DNA of 50,575 nucleotides from positions 1-50,575 of the forward strand of contig QHBW01000072.1 in the NCBI GenBank assembly GCA_003244205.1, read 5' to 3'. A program made the translations under genes and the position numbers. How positions within the stretch are numbered: position 1 is the first letter of the stretch; every line of letters starts with the position of its first letter. Below are positions 42,928 through 50,575 of this stretch, piece after piece. The notes below the pieces were generated by a model. The model worked only from the letters and a program-made list of their open reading frames with translations. It had not been told where the DNA came from and searched no databases. The stretch comes from Solirubrobacterales bacterium (GTDB lineage: Bacteria > Actinomycetota > Thermoleophilia > Solirubrobacterales > Solirubrobacteraceae).

Positions 42928-43191
42928 ATGGCCAACATCGCGTCCCAGAAAAAGCGGATCCTGCGCGCAGAACGCGAGCGCCTGGAGAATCGTCGCTACA
43001 CGTCAGCCATCAAGACGTACTTTCGCCGGCTGGAGGCAGCCGCCCTTGCGGGTGACGACGACACCGCCGACAGCGAGCACCGCGACCTCATCAAGACGAT
43101 CGACAAGGCAGTCAAGCGCGGGGCGCTACATCGCAACAACGGTGCCCGCAAGAAGTCTCGTGCCGCACGCGTCCGCGCCGGCTCCTCCTAG
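42928..43191 (+). CDS. rpsT: 30S ribosomal protein S20
   Basis: Primary 16S-binding protein of 87 residues. NIASQKKRILRAERERLENRRY, the basic N-terminal helix (given here in part: SQKKRILRAERERLENR), TYFRRLEA region and the tail HRNNGARKKSRAARV are classical. ATG 42928 is used; an in-frame ATG at 42856 lies upstream of the predicted transcript start. Convergent with holA, 15 bases apart. Confidence 0.96.
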   Translation: MANIASQKKRILRAERERLENRRYTSAIKTYFRRLEAAALAGDDDTADSEHRDLIKTIDKAVKRGALHRNNGARKKSRAARVRAGSS

Positions 43192-43206
43192 CGCGACAGC
43201 GCTTCC

Positions 43207-44178
43207 TCAGGCGGTGATCGCCGCGATCGCGCGGACTGCGGAGGTGTCCTCGCTGAGTACGCCTCCCCCGCGCGTCTCGAGCTCGAGGTCGGCAAGGCGT
43301 TCCAGCGCGTGTCGCAGTCCGTCGCGCTCAGCGCGACGGGCGTCGGCGATCAAGCGCTCAGCAGCTCGCTGAGGCATTCGCAGACTGCGCCGAACCTGAG
43401 ACGCAGCTTCTCCCTTCTCGAGCCGGTCAGTGATCTCGAGCGCGAGCCTCGTGCGCTGCACCATCCAGTGCGTGAGCCCGGGGAGGCGCTCGCCCTGGGA
43501 GCGCAGCTCGAGCAACAGCTTTGTCGCCGCGGGAGCGTCGCGCGCGACGAGCGCGTCGGCCAACGTCCAAACCCGGCGCTCGGCGCCTCCAACCGTGAGC
43601 TCCTCGATCGACTCGGCGTCCAGCTTCGTCTTCGCGCCCATCTCCAGCGCGAGGCGCTCGAGCTCGCGCAGCAGCCGCTGCTGACGGTGACCCACGCGCG
43701 CCACGAGCATCTGGGCGGCGCCCGAGTCCAGCTCGAGCCCGAGCTCGCTGCCACGCTCGATCACCCAGCGCGGCAGCTCACGAGCGCTGAGCGCACGCTC
43801 GACGCTGACCGCCCCGCCGGCGGCGCCAACGGCATCGCGGAGGCGGTCGGGTGCCTTGGCCCGCTGCTCTTCGCGCGCGAAGAATGCCACCGTGGTGTCA
43901 GCCGGGAGCGCCGCCAGCAATGGCTCGAGCTCGGCGACCTCGGCTTCCGTCCAGCGCTCGACGCCATCGACGATGATCACCCGCCGGCCGATCGCCAGCG
44001 TGGTCGAGCGCAACGCGACGGCGACGGCTTGGACGGTCGCCCGCTCGCCTTCGAACAATTCGACCCCGGCTGCCCCGGGCTGCCCCTCGGCCAGTGCACG
44101 CAAGCGCGCCCGACGCTCGGCCACGCGGCCGTGATCGTCGCCTTCGATCAGGTAGCAGGGCTTGAGCTCGAGCGCCAT
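43207..44178 (-). CDS. holA: DNA polymerase III subunit delta
   Basis: Clamp-loader delta subunit, opening the beta clamp. 323 residues. LKPCYLIEGDDHGRVAERRARL (the degenerate ATPase fold start), VIIVDGVERWTEAEVAELEPLL and later GHRQQRLLRELERLALEMG are HolA patterns; the family is weakly conserved, and position next to rpsT strongly supports it. ATG 44178 with TAGACT eight bases upstream. Confidence 0.9.
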   Translation of the reverse strand: MALELKPCYLIEGDDHGRVAERRARLRALAEGQPGAAGVELFEGERATVQAVAVALRSTTLAIGRRVIIVDGVERWTEAEVAELEPLLAALPADTTVAFFAREEQRAKAPDRLRDAVGAAGGAVSVERALSARELPRWVIERGSELGLELDSGAAQMLVARVGHRQQRLLRELERLALEMGAKTKLDAESIEELTVGGAERRVWTLADALVARDAPAATKLLLELRSQGERLPGLTHWMVQRTRLALEITDRLEKGEAASQVRRSLRMPQRAAERLIADARRAERDGLRHALERLADLELETRGGGVLSEDTSAVRAIAAITA

Positions 44179-44186
44179 CGACCGCG

Positions 44187-44192
44187 AGTCTA
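44187..44192 (-). promoter_or_regulatory. -10 box for holA (TAGACT)
   Basis: Minus-strand TANNNT eight bases before ATG 44178, overlapping the end of the upstream LOG-family gene. Confidence 0.38.
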
Positions 44193-44675
44193 CGAGCCGC
44201 TGGGAGCGCCGGCGAGTGCCGCCTCGACGGCCTCTGCGGGGTCGCTCACCGCCACCACTGCGCCCGCCGCGCCGGGACGCTCGAGCTCCCACGTCCCCAG
44301 TCCGAACACCGGGCGCCCAACTCGCAGGGCGAGCGCGATCTCCGACAACGTCCCCCACGACCCGCCGACCGCGATCAGCGCATTGCAGGCACGGACGATC
44401 AAGGCGTTGCGCAGCTCCCCGAGGCCCGTGGGCAGGGCCACGGTCAGCCACGGGTTGGCACGCGAGCGATCCTCGCCGGGCAGGAGGCCGACCACCATTC
44501 CTCCCGACCGCGTGGCGCCGCGGCTGACCGCGTCCATCACGCCGCCTTCCCCCCCGCAGATCACGACTGCGCCGCGCGCCGCAATCAGCTCGCCTACCCG
44601 CTCGGCCAGGGCGAGCTCCCGCTCGCTCGCCTGCGAGGCGCCGATCACGCCGATGTAGGGCGCCTCAGCGGGCAA
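44190..44675 (-). CDS. TIGR00725/LOG-family Rossmann protein
   Basis: A 161-residue protein of the lysine-decarboxylase-like (LOG) fold. [17 protein letters not shown] and [18 protein letters not shown] correspond to the nucleotide-binding GG and PGGxGTxxE motifs, though the second reads [12 protein letters not shown] members release cytokinin-type bases from nucleotides; the TIGR00725 branch has no settled function. It starts with TTG 44675 (or a later GTG), overlapping the leuS end. Confidence 0.78.
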   Translation of the reverse strand: MPAEAPYIGVIGASQASERELALAERVGELIAARGAVVICGGEGGVMDAVSRGATRSGGMVVGLLPGEDRSRANPWLTVALPTGLGELRNALIVRACNALIAVGGSWGTLSEIALALRVGRPVFGLGTWELERPGAAGAVVAVSDPAEAVEAALAGAPSGS

Positions 44676-47187
44676 CGATGTTGACGAGCTTGTCGGGGAC
44701 GACGACTTCCTTGATCACCTCGTGGCCATCGAGGTGGGTGGCGACATTGGGCTGCTCGCGGCAGAGCGCCACAAGCGTTGCCCGATCGGCCGAGGCTGGC
44801 GCGGAGACCCGAGCGCGCACGCGCCCGTTGACCTGGCAGACGATCTCGATCTCCTCGGAGACGAGCAGCGCCGGATCGGCGGCCGGCCACGGCTGCTCCC
44901 ACACGCGCTCGCCGGTCAGTTGCTCGTAGATGTCTGCCGCGCAGTGCGGCGCGAAGGGGAACAGCAGCGACCCAGCGGTCGCCAGGGCGAAGCGCAGTGT
45001 CGCCGCTGAAACGTCAGCGCGCAGCAGCGAGCACTCGTTGGTGAGCTCAATGATCGCGGTGATCGCGGTGTTGAATGCGAAGCGCTCGCCCATGTCGGCT
45101 GTCACCTTCGCGATCGCCCAGTGCGCCTTGCGCGCCAGCCGCAGGTCGTGACCTTCGAGGGAAGAAGAAAGGGGCGACAGCGGACCCGGAACGCTGCCGG
45201 CTTCGTCGGCGCCGGCGTCAGCGAGCGTGTCGGCGTGCTCGGCGGCGAGGCGCCACAGCCGGCCGAGAAAGCGATGCATGCCCTCGACGGTGCGGTCGCT
45301 CCAGGCGGCGTCCTGGTCCGGTGGCCCGACGTAGAGGGTCGCGCAGCGTGCCGTGTCGGCGCCGAACTGCTCGATGATCGGCCGCGGCGAGACCACGTTG
45401 CCCTTTGACTTGCTCATCTTCTCGCCGTCTGGGCCAAGGATCATGCCCTGGGTGAAGAGGCGCGCGAACGGCTCCTGCACGTCTAGCTCACCGAGGTCCG
45501 AGAGCGCCTTGCAGAAGAAGCGCGCGTACATCAGGTGCAGGATCGCGTGCTCGACGCCACCGATGTACTGCGTGACGGGCATCCAGGCCTTCAACGCGTC
45601 GGGATCCCACGCCGCGGCGTCATTACCGGCGTCGCAGTAGCGCAGGAAGTACCAGGAGGAGTCGACGAAGGTGTCCATCGTGTCGGTCTCGCGCCGCGCG
45701 GGGCCGTCGCACGTGGGGCAGGCGGTCGACACCCAGGCTTCGGCGGCCGCGAGCGGGGAGCGTCCCTTGGGTGCGTATTCGGCGACGTCCGGGAGCTCCA
45801 CCGGGAGCTGGTCGACGGGGACCGGGACGATCCCGCAGCGCTCGCAGTAGACAACCGGAATCGGACAGCCCCAGTAGCGCTGGCGCGAGATCAGCCAATC
45901 CCGCAGGCGGTATGAGATAGCCGCCGCTCCTTTGCCTTCCTTCTCCAGCCACGCGACGATGCGCTCGAGCGCCTCGCGGTTGGGGAGGCCGTCGAAATCT
46001 GGATGGGAGTTGACGATCGCGCCATCGCCCGCGTAGGGGAGCTCGCCATCGTCGGGGTCGGCGATGACGCGCCGAATCGGGAGCCCGAACTGCTGCGCGA
46101 AGGCGTAATCGCGCTCGTCGTGCGCGGGGACGGCCATGATCGCCCCGGTGCCGTACTCCATCAGGACGTAGTCGGCTACCCAAATCGGGATCAGCTCGCC
46201 GTTGACGGGATTGCGCACGCTGCGACCGAGCGCAACGCCTGTCTTCGGCTGCTCGACGTTGCCACGCTCCTCGGGGCGCTCGTGGACGCTGCGGTTGACG
46301 TACTCGCGGACCTGGTCCTCGTGCTGGGTGCCGGCGGCGAGGCGCTCGACGTCGGGGTGCTCCGGCGCCAGCACGAAGAACGTTGCGCCGAAGAGGGTGT
46401 CGGGACGCGTCGTGAATACGGGGTAGTCGATCTCGAGCTCTTCGCAACGGAAGAGCACCTCGGCACCCGCGGAGCGACCGATCCAATTGCGTTGCATGGC
46501 AACGACGTTGTCCGGCCAGTCGATGGTCTCGAGGTCGTCGAGCAGCCGCTGGGCATAGTCGGTGATGCGTAAAAACCACTGCTCGAGCTGGCGCACCTCG
46601 ACCTCGTTGCCGCAGCGCTCGCAGCGCCCGTCGATGACCTGCTCGTTGGCGAGCACGGTGGCGTCGAACGGGCACCAGTTGACGGCGGCCTGCTTGCGAT
46701 AGGCGAGGCCGGACTCCAGCAGCCGCAGGAAGATCCACTGCGTCCAGCGGTAGTAGCGCGGCTCGTGGGTGGAGAACTCCCGCGACCAGTCGATCGAGAT
46801 TCCCCAGCGACGGAACTGCCGCTGGAAGGAAGCGATCGACTCCTCCGTGGAAGCGCGCGGGTGGACGCCGGTCCTGATCGCGTGGTTCTCCGCCGGAAGG
46901 CCGAACGCGTCGTAGCCCATCGGGTGCAGCACGCGTCGCCCGGCGCGACGATGGAAGTGCGCGATCGCGTCGCCGAGCGCGTAGTTCTTCAGGTGTCCGA
47001 TGTGGGGCTCGCCGCTGGGGTAGGGAAGCATCTCCAGCACATAGGAGCTGTCTCCCGCCGCGCGGGCTGCGCTCGCCTCTGTAACGGTCTCGGCCGTCGG
47101 ATTGGAGACCTCCCATGTGCGCTCACGCGCCCACACGTCCTGCCAGCGTGGCTCGATCTCCTGGGGGTCATAGCGACGCACGGACAT
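44665..47187 (-). CDS. leuS: Leucyl-tRNA synthetase
   Basis: Class I synthetase charging tRNA-Leu, 840 residues. N-terminal [21 protein letters not shown] holds HIGH at 62-65 (shown in part); the editing domain has [12 protein letters not shown] near 245-260; [13 protein letters not shown] is at about 590; anticodon domain and the C-terminal [13 protein letters not shown] follow. A leader of TACCCT nine bases before ATG 47187 replaces the T-box seen in Firmicutes. Confidence 0.97.
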   Translation of the reverse strand: MSVRRYDPQEIEPRWQDVWARERTWEVSNPTAETVTEASAARAAGDSSYVLEMLPYPSGEPHIGHLKNYALGDAIAHFHRRAGRRVLHPMGYDAFGLPAENHAIRTGVHPRASTEESIASFQRQFRRWGISIDWSREFSTHEPRYYRWTQWIFLRLLESGLAYRKQAAVNWCPFDATVLANEQVIDGRCERCGNEVEVRQLEQWFLRITDYAQRLLDDLETIDWPDNVVAMQRNWIGRSAGAEVLFRCEELEIDYPVFTTRPDTLFGATFFVLAPEHPDVERLAAGTQHEDQVREYVNRSVHERPEERGNVEQPKTGVALGRSVRNPVNGELIPIWVADYVLMEYGTGAIMAVPAHDERDYAFAQQFGLPIRRVIADPDDGELPYAGDGAIVNSHPDFDGLPNREALERIVAWLEKEGKGAAAISYRLRDWLISRQRYWGCPIPVVYCERCGIVPVPVDQLPVELPDVAEYAPKGRSPLAAAEAWVSTACPTCDGPARRETDTMDTFVDSSWYFLRYCDAGNDAAAWDPDALKAWMPVTQYIGGVEHAILHLMYARFFCKALSDLGELDVQEPFARLFTQGMILGPDGEKMSKSKGNVVSPRPIIEQFGADTARCATLYVGPPDQDAAWSDRTVEGMHRFLGRLWRLAAEHADTLADAGADEAGSVPGPLSPLSSSLEGHDLRLARKAHWAIAKVTADMGERFAFNTAITAIIELTNECSLLRADVSAATLRFALATAGSLLFPFAPHCAADIYEQLTGERVWEQPWPAADPALLVSEEIEIVCQVNGRVRARVSAPASADRATLVALCREQPNVATHLDGHEVIKEVVVPDKLVNIVAR

Positions 47188-47196
47188 GGGGCGCGC

Positions 47197-47202
47197 AGGG
47201 TA
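47197..47202 (-). promoter_or_regulatory. -10 box for leuS (TACCCT)
   Basis: Minus-strand TANNNT nine bases before the leuS ATG. The same hexamer serves lepA and the divergent coiled-coil gene. Confidence 0.42.
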
Positions 47203-47284
47203 GCGGCCGGGGTCGGGCGCGCTGGGGCTCTCCGGGCGACTGTGGCATGCGGGCGTAATTGCGAACGTGGTGAGGGCGGCGGGC

Positions 47285-47290
47285 TACCCT
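47285..47290 (+). promoter_or_regulatory. -10 box for the coiled-coil gene (TACCCT)
   Basis: Plus-strand TANNNT eleven bases before ATG 47302. Confidence 0.38.
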
Positions 47291-47301
47291 CGCGCGTTGG
47301 T

Positions 47302-48078
47302 ATGAGCGTGCCGCAAGGTCATCTGGACGCAGCCCTAGCGGCCTCCGAGAGGGTGGCCGAGATCGTCGCCGCTGCCGAGAGCGCAGCCGAGCAGATGCGC
47401 ATCCTCGCCGAGGGCCGTGTCCATGAGCGGATCGCCGAGGGCGAGCGCGCTGCCGACATGCGCGTCGCCGCCGGCGAGGAGGAGGCGCGCGAGCTCGTTG
47501 AGCAGGCGCAGGTCGCCGGACGGGAGATCATCGAGCGCGCTGGCCACGAGGCTTCGGAGACCACGGCCGAGGCTGCTGCGGAGGCCCGCGAGCTGCTGGA
47601 TCAAGCGGTCGCGGAGGCCGCCGCGACCCGAGAGGACGCCGCCAAGGAGGCGCTCGCCGCCCGCGAGGACGCGCGTCGTGAGGCGACGACGCTGCGCGAG
47701 GAGACCGAGGCGCGCGTGCGCGAGCTGACCCGCGACGCCCGCCAGGCCGCCACCGACGTACTCGCCCAGGGTCAGGAGCTGAGCGAGAACCTGCGCGCGT
47801 TGGGGGACTCGTTGTACGCCAATGCCGACCGCCTGCTGCGCGACATCCAGGTCGCCCACGCCGCCCTGATGGAGCGCATCGAGCTGCCGCCGCCGCGCTG
47901 GCCGGCGGAGACGCGCGGGACGAAGTCGGGGTCGGGCGAGCGCGGTGACGCCGGCCAGCGATCACGGGAACCATCGCGGTCGCGTCCCCGCGGCGGACGC
48001 TCACGGTCACCGCAACTCGACGAAGACGCGGAGGTCATGGACGTCCCGGAGTTCGTGCCTCCGCGACCGCGGGGGTAG
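47302..48078 (+). CDS. Ala/Glu-rich coiled-coil protein of unknown function
   Basis: 258 residues. About residues 8-185 form an almost unbroken Ala/Glu/Arg-rich coiled coil (ASERVAEIVAAAESAAEQM, AREDARREATTLREETEAR), with no membrane segment. The last 70 residues are a disordered Arg/Ser/Pro tail (RSREPSRSRPRGGRSRS) ending in an acidic patch and VPEFVPPRPRG. The heptad pattern resembles DivIVA-like and SMC-like proteins, but I see no DivIVA N-terminal lipid-binding motif. It may be a cytoskeletal or cell-division scaffold; this is a guess from composition. Divergent from leuS. Confidence 0.7.
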   Translation: MSVPQGHLDAALAASERVAEIVAAAESAAEQMRILAEGRVHERIAEGERAADMRVAAGEEEARELVEQAQVAGREIIERAGHEASETTAEAAAEARELLDQAVAEAAATREDAAKEALAAREDARREATTLREETEARVRELTRDARQAATDVLAQGQELSENLRALGDSLYANADRLLRDIQVAHAALMERIELPPPRWPAETRGTKSGSGERGDAGQRSREPSRSRPRGGRSRSPQLDEDAEVMDVPEFVPPRPRG

Positions 48079-48124
48079 GCACGGATCGCCTGTTGTGGCG
48101 GGCGTTTCCGTCCGCGCTACGAAC

Positions 48125-48130
48125 TAGTGT
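48125..48130 (+). promoter_or_regulatory. -10 box for the nuclease-tRNA-Ala unit (TAGTGT)
   Basis: TANNNT exactly six bases before GTG 48137, so the nuclease message would be leaderless. The same transcript would run into tRNA-Ala. Confidence 0.45.
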
Positions 48131-48136
48131 TCGGGT

Positions 48137-48538
48137 GTGCTCTCGACCAACCAGAAGGGCGCGCTCGCCGAAGTCGCGATCGCCAAGCGTGCCATCGAGC
48201 TCGAAATCGAGATCTACCGGCCGGTCGCCGAAGGCGGGCGCTTCGACCTCATCTTCGCGTTCGACTACGACGACCTCGCGCGGGTGCAGTGCAAGTATGC
48301 GCCGGTCCGCGACGGGGTGCTCGACATTCGCTCGTACTCGTCCCGCCGGACCCGATCTGGATGCATTAGACGTCACTACACCGCTCAAGAGATCGATGCC
48401 CTCGCCACATTCTGCCCCAGTAACGGCTGCTGCTACTACCTCCCGATGGCGATGGTCTCCGATCAGGGACAGATCCGTCTGCGAGTCGACCCTGCCAAGA
48501 GCTGCCAGGACGCGGGTATAAACTGGGCGACCGCCTAG
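48137..48538 (+). CDS. Group I intron-type PD-(D/E)XK endonuclease-like protein
   Basis: 133 residues matching the small PD-(D/E)XK nucleases typified by the intron-encoded I-Ssp6803I. Putative active-site residues are in place: Glu 12 (NQKGALAEVAIAKRAIE), Asp 37 (GRFDLIFAFD) and Gln 51-x-Lys 53 (RVQCKYAP). The middle SYSSRRTRSGCIRRHYTAQEID and YYLPMAMV region also fits the family. It stops six bases before an intact tRNA-Ala gene and no intron surrounds it. Start GTG 48137. It may be a free-standing homing nuclease relic, or a resident nuclease with another role. Confidence 0.75.
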   Translation: MLSTNQKGALAEVAIAKRAIELEIEIYRPVAEGGRFDLIFAFDYDDLARVQCKYAPVRDGVLDIRSYSSRRTRSGCIRRHYTAQEIDALATFCPSNGCCYYLPMAMVSDQGQIRLRVDPAKSCQDAGINWATA

Positions 48539-48544
48539 GAGCTC

Positions 48545-48617
48545 GGGGCTATAGCTCAGCTGGGAGAGCGCTGCCATGGCATGGCAGAGGCCGGGGGTTC
48601 GAGTCCCCCTAGCTCCA
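48545..48617 (+). tRNA. tRNA-Ala (anticodon GGC)
   Basis: A 73-base cloverleaf: acceptor GGGGCTA/TAGCTCC, D-arm GCTCAGCTGGGAGAGC, anticodon stem CTGCC/GGCAG with a seven-base loop ATGGCAT (anticodon GGC), T-arm GGGGG-TTCGAGT-CCCCC, discriminator A. The G3:U70 pair, the alanine identity element, is present. CCA is not encoded. No intron. Confidence 0.97.
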
Positions 48618-48722
48618 CTGGAACGGTTGGTCGGCTGCTGGCGCCGCGCTCGCTAGTTGACGGCGACCGCGGACTGGAAATGCGATAGCAGGCCGCCCCA
48701 GCCGCGCACTGCAACCGGTGCG

Positions 48723-49118
48723 CTACTCCACGACCGCGCGCCGCGGCGCTTCGCCCCACAGCTGCTCGAGCCGATAGAAGGCGCGCGTGCCGGGAGTGAA
48801 GATGTGGATCACGACGTCGAGGTAGTCCATCAGGATCCAGCTCGCTTCGCTGACCCCCTCCACCCGCCGCGGGAGCAACGCGTGGTCTTGCTTGAGGCCC
48901 AGGTGGATGGCGTCGTGGATGGCCTTGGTTTGACGCTCGGTGTTGCCCGTGCAGATAACGAAGTAGTCGGTGTAGCCAACCACGCCGCGCAGGTCGAGCT
49001 CGACGACGTCGGCCGCCTTGCGATCGGCGGCCAGAGCCGCCGCCGCGGCGGCGATCTCGGCGCCCCGGTCTGGACCGTCCGAAAGCGCGCGTGCGCTCTC
49101 AGCGCCCGCGGCTCTCAT
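48723..49118 (-). CDS. rsfS: Ribosomal silencing factor RsfS
   Basis: Binds L14 and blocks subunit joining when nutrients are low, 131 residues. ADVVELDLRGVVGYTDYFVICTG (core motif, in part), TKAIHDAIHLGLK and GVSEASWILMDYLDVVIHIFTP are diagnostic. An Ala-rich N-terminal stretch of about 30 residues precedes the domain. ATG 49118 overlaps the nadD stop by four bases. Confidence 0.95.
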   Translation of the reverse strand: MRAAGAESARALSDGPDRGAEIAAAAAALAADRKAADVVELDLRGVVGYTDYFVICTGNTERQTKAIHDAIHLGLKQDHALLPRRVEGVSEASWILMDYLDVVIHIFTPGTRAFYRLEQLWGEAPRRAVVE

Positions 49119-49738
49119 GCCGTCTGTGCCCTCAGGGCGGATCCGTAGAGCCCGATCTCGGCGATCCTGTTCGCCACGTCCTCCGGCACGAGGTAGTGGA
49201 TCGGGCGGCCCTCGGCCACGCGCCGGCGCACGCCCGACGACGACACGTCAAGTCGCGGCATATCGAAGTACGAAACCCTCCCCCCGGGGTCGATTGGCTC
49301 CAGCCGCGCCGCGACATCATCGCGCGCCACGCCGGAGCGCTCCGCAACCGCCAGCCTGGCCAGACGTAGGACCGCGGTCGGGTCCCGCCAGTTGGGCAGC
49401 GACTGGGCCATGTCGCCACCGGCGATGAAGGTCAGCTCGTCCTCCGGAGCATGCTCATGCAGTGTCCGCAGCGTATCGACCGTGTATGACGGGCCCGGTC
49501 GGTCGATCTCCAGGCGCGAGACCTCCAGCCACGACGCGCTGCCGACCGCCAGCCGGCAGAGCTCGAAGCGCAGCTCGCGTCCCGGGTCGTCGATCCGCTT
49601 GTGCGGGGGCTCGCCTACCGGCACGATCAGGACGCGGTCCAACTCCAGCTGCCAGCGCGCCTCCTGGGCGCAGACCAGATGTCCTAGATGGGGCGGATTA
49701 AAGGACCCGCCCAGGATCCCGACGCGCTCGACGCTCAA
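49115..49738 (-). CDS. nadD: Nicotinate-nucleotide adenylyltransferase
   Basis: Makes deamido-NAD from nicotinate mononucleotide and ATP. 207 residues. VGILGGSFNPPHLGHLVCAQE contains the (H/T)xGH nucleotidyltransferase motif; FIAGGDMAQSLPNWRDP and the SSSGVRRRVAEGRPIHYLVP (ISSTxIR-type) signature follow. TTG 49738 is the start, overlapping the proA stop (TTGA); valines nearby are GTC and unusable. Confidence 0.95.
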   Translation of the reverse strand: MSVERVGILGGSFNPPHLGHLVCAQEARWQLELDRVLIVPVGEPPHKRIDDPGRELRFELCRLAVGSASWLEVSRLEIDRPGPSYTVDTLRTLHEHAPEDELTFIAGGDMAQSLPNWRDPTAVLRLARLAVAERSGVARDDVAARLEPIDPGGRVSYFDMPRLDVSSSGVRRRVAEGRPIHYLVPEDVANRIAEIGLYGSALRAQTA

Positions 49739-50575
49739 GCGCGAATCTGGCCGGCGCCCTCGACCAGGTACTTGTAGGTACACAGCTCGCGCACGCCGAT
49801 CGGTCCGCGGGCGTGCAGCTTCTGGGTCGAGTTGCCGATCTCGGCGCCCATCCCGAACTCGCCGCCGTCGGTGAAGCGGGTCGAGGCGTTGACGTACACG
49901 CAGGCCGCGTCCACGCCAAGCTGGAAGGCACGGGCAGCGGCGACGTCGGCGGTGACGATCGCTTCGGAGTGCCCGCTGCCGTGGCGGTTGATGTGCTCGA
50001 TCGCGTGTTCGACGGAGTCGACGACCGCCACCGCCATGATCAGATCGAGGTACTCCTCGTCCCAGTCCTGCTCGGAGGCGTCGGCGAGTTCGACGCCGAG
50101 GTCGCCGGCGAGCGCACGAGCACGGCCATCGACGCGAAGCTCGACGCCTTGCGCGGCGAGCGCGCGCAGCGCCCGCGGGATGAAGGCGGCCGCGGTCTCG
50201 GCGTGGACCAGCAGCTTCTCGGCGGCGTTGCAGACACCGGGGCGCTGGACCTTGGCGTTTACGGCGATCGCCTCGGCGGAGTCAAGATCGGCGGTGGCGT
50301 CCACGTAGACGTGGCAGTTCCCCGACGCGGCGTAGATGACGGGTACGGTGGCAACCGCCGCGAGCGCGTGCTTGAGCCCCTCCCCCCCGCGCGGAATGAT
50401 CAGGTCGACAACGCCCGCCTGCGTCGCGAGCTCACCGAGCTCGTCGCGCTCCCCACCGGCCACCAGCCCAAGCGCGCCCTCGGGGAAGCCCGCCGCCTGC
50501 AGTGTCTCCTGGGCGATCGCGGCGAGTACAGCATTTGAGTGCAGCGCGCTCGATGAGCCCCGCAGCACGATCGCG
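49735..50575 (-). CDS. proA: Gamma-glutamyl phosphate reductase (3' part)
   Basis: NADPH-dependent step of proline synthesis. The gene enters from the right edge; about 280 C-terminal residues are here. VLRGSSSALHSNAVLAAI, VDLIIPRGGEGLKHAL, the catalytic-Cys motif QRPGVCNAAEKLLVH, CVYVNASTRFTDGGEFGMG and the closing TQKLHARGPIGVREL identify ProA. It starts a proA-nadD-rsfS set, a common actinobacterial order. Confidence 0.96.
   Translation of the reverse strand, partial: AIVLRGSSSALHSNAVLAAIAQETLQAAGFPEGALGLVAGGERDELGELATQAGVVDLIIPRGGEGLKHALAAVATVPVIYAASGNCHVYVDATADLDSAEAIAVNAKVQRPGVCNAAEKLLVHAETAAAFIPRALRALAAQGVELRVDGRARALAGDLGVELADASEQDWDEEYLDLIMAVAVVDSVEHAIEHINRHGSGHSEAIVTADVAAARAFQLGVDAACVYVNASTRFTDGGEFGMGAEIGNSTQKLHARGPIGVRELCTYKYLVEGAGQIRA

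Noticed and set aside
47188..47301. T-box riboswitch upstream of leuS
   Set aside because: Only 114 bases separate divergent genes, no T-box core or specifier stem is visible, and the -10 lies nine bases from the ATG.
48545..48617. Possible intron in tRNA-Ala, given the adjacent intron-type nuclease
   Set aside because: The cloverleaf is complete at 73 bases with a seven-base anticodon loop, leaving no inserted sequence.

Overview
The window is chromosomal, GC-rich, housekeeping-dominated DNA from a high-GC actinobacterium. Three things point to a deep-branching class such as Thermoleophilia (Solirubrobacterales-like): actinobacterial gene order around lepA-hrcA-dnaJ-phoH-ybeY-era, proofreading-dead PolA, and a dedicated trpF, which mainstream actinobacteria usually lack. 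The class assignment is an inference. No prophage, insertion sequence, CRISPR array or rRNA was seen. No gene-free stretch exceeds 300 bases.

Layout: (1) 1-9.7 kb: 5' end of uvrB, lytic transglycosylase, coaE, rpsA, a geranylgeranyl-reductase-type flavoprotein, a YdcZ-type membrane protein, polA, an ACT-domain malic enzyme and a TIGR01777-type epimerase. (2) 9.7-16.7 kb, minus strand: a complete branched-chain-type amino-acid ABC transporter (livK-livH-livM-livG-livF) with small membrane ORFs at its edges and a divergent second binding-protein paralogue. (3) 16.7-25.3 kb, minus strand: hisIE-trpE-trpG-trpD-trpC, then an HtrA protease, then trpF-trpB-trpA, a full set for chorismate to tryptophan except that PRPP and serine come from elsewhere. 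(4) 25.4-30.0 kb, plus strand: hydantoinase/oxoprolinase A and B and a frameshifted winged-helix gene. (5) 30.1-38.3 kb, minus strand: hrcA-dnaJ-prmA-ndh-yqeY-phoH-ybeY-era, a heat-shock and ribosome-assembly cluster. (6) 38.4-50.6 kb: HadA/HadB-like dehydratases, lepA, murJ, rpsT, holA, a LOG-family protein, leuS, an Ala/Glu-rich coiled-coil protein, a PD-(D/E)XK intron-type nuclease abutting tRNA-Ala(GGC), then rsfS, nadD and the 3' part of proA.

The outstanding element is a 359-residue intein inside PhoH (31780-32856). It starts with Ala rather than Cys/Ser, carries the Trp-Cys-Thr signature of class 3 inteins, and keeps LAGLIDADG endonuclease motifs. It splits the conserved MRGR|TLND stretch of the ATPase. 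A second possible homing-type signal is the small nuclease gene ending 6 bases before an intact tRNA-Ala.

A genome-scale style also shows. At least fifteen transcription-unit starts carry a TANNNT-like -10 box only 6-12 bases before the start codon, which implies leaderless or nearly leaderless mRNAs. Most operon-internal junctions are 4-base stop/start overlaps (ATGA, GTGA, TTGA). Where transcripts do have leaders, livK has a clean -35/-10 and Shine-Dalgarno, while rpsT has a terminator-like hairpin directly against its ATG.
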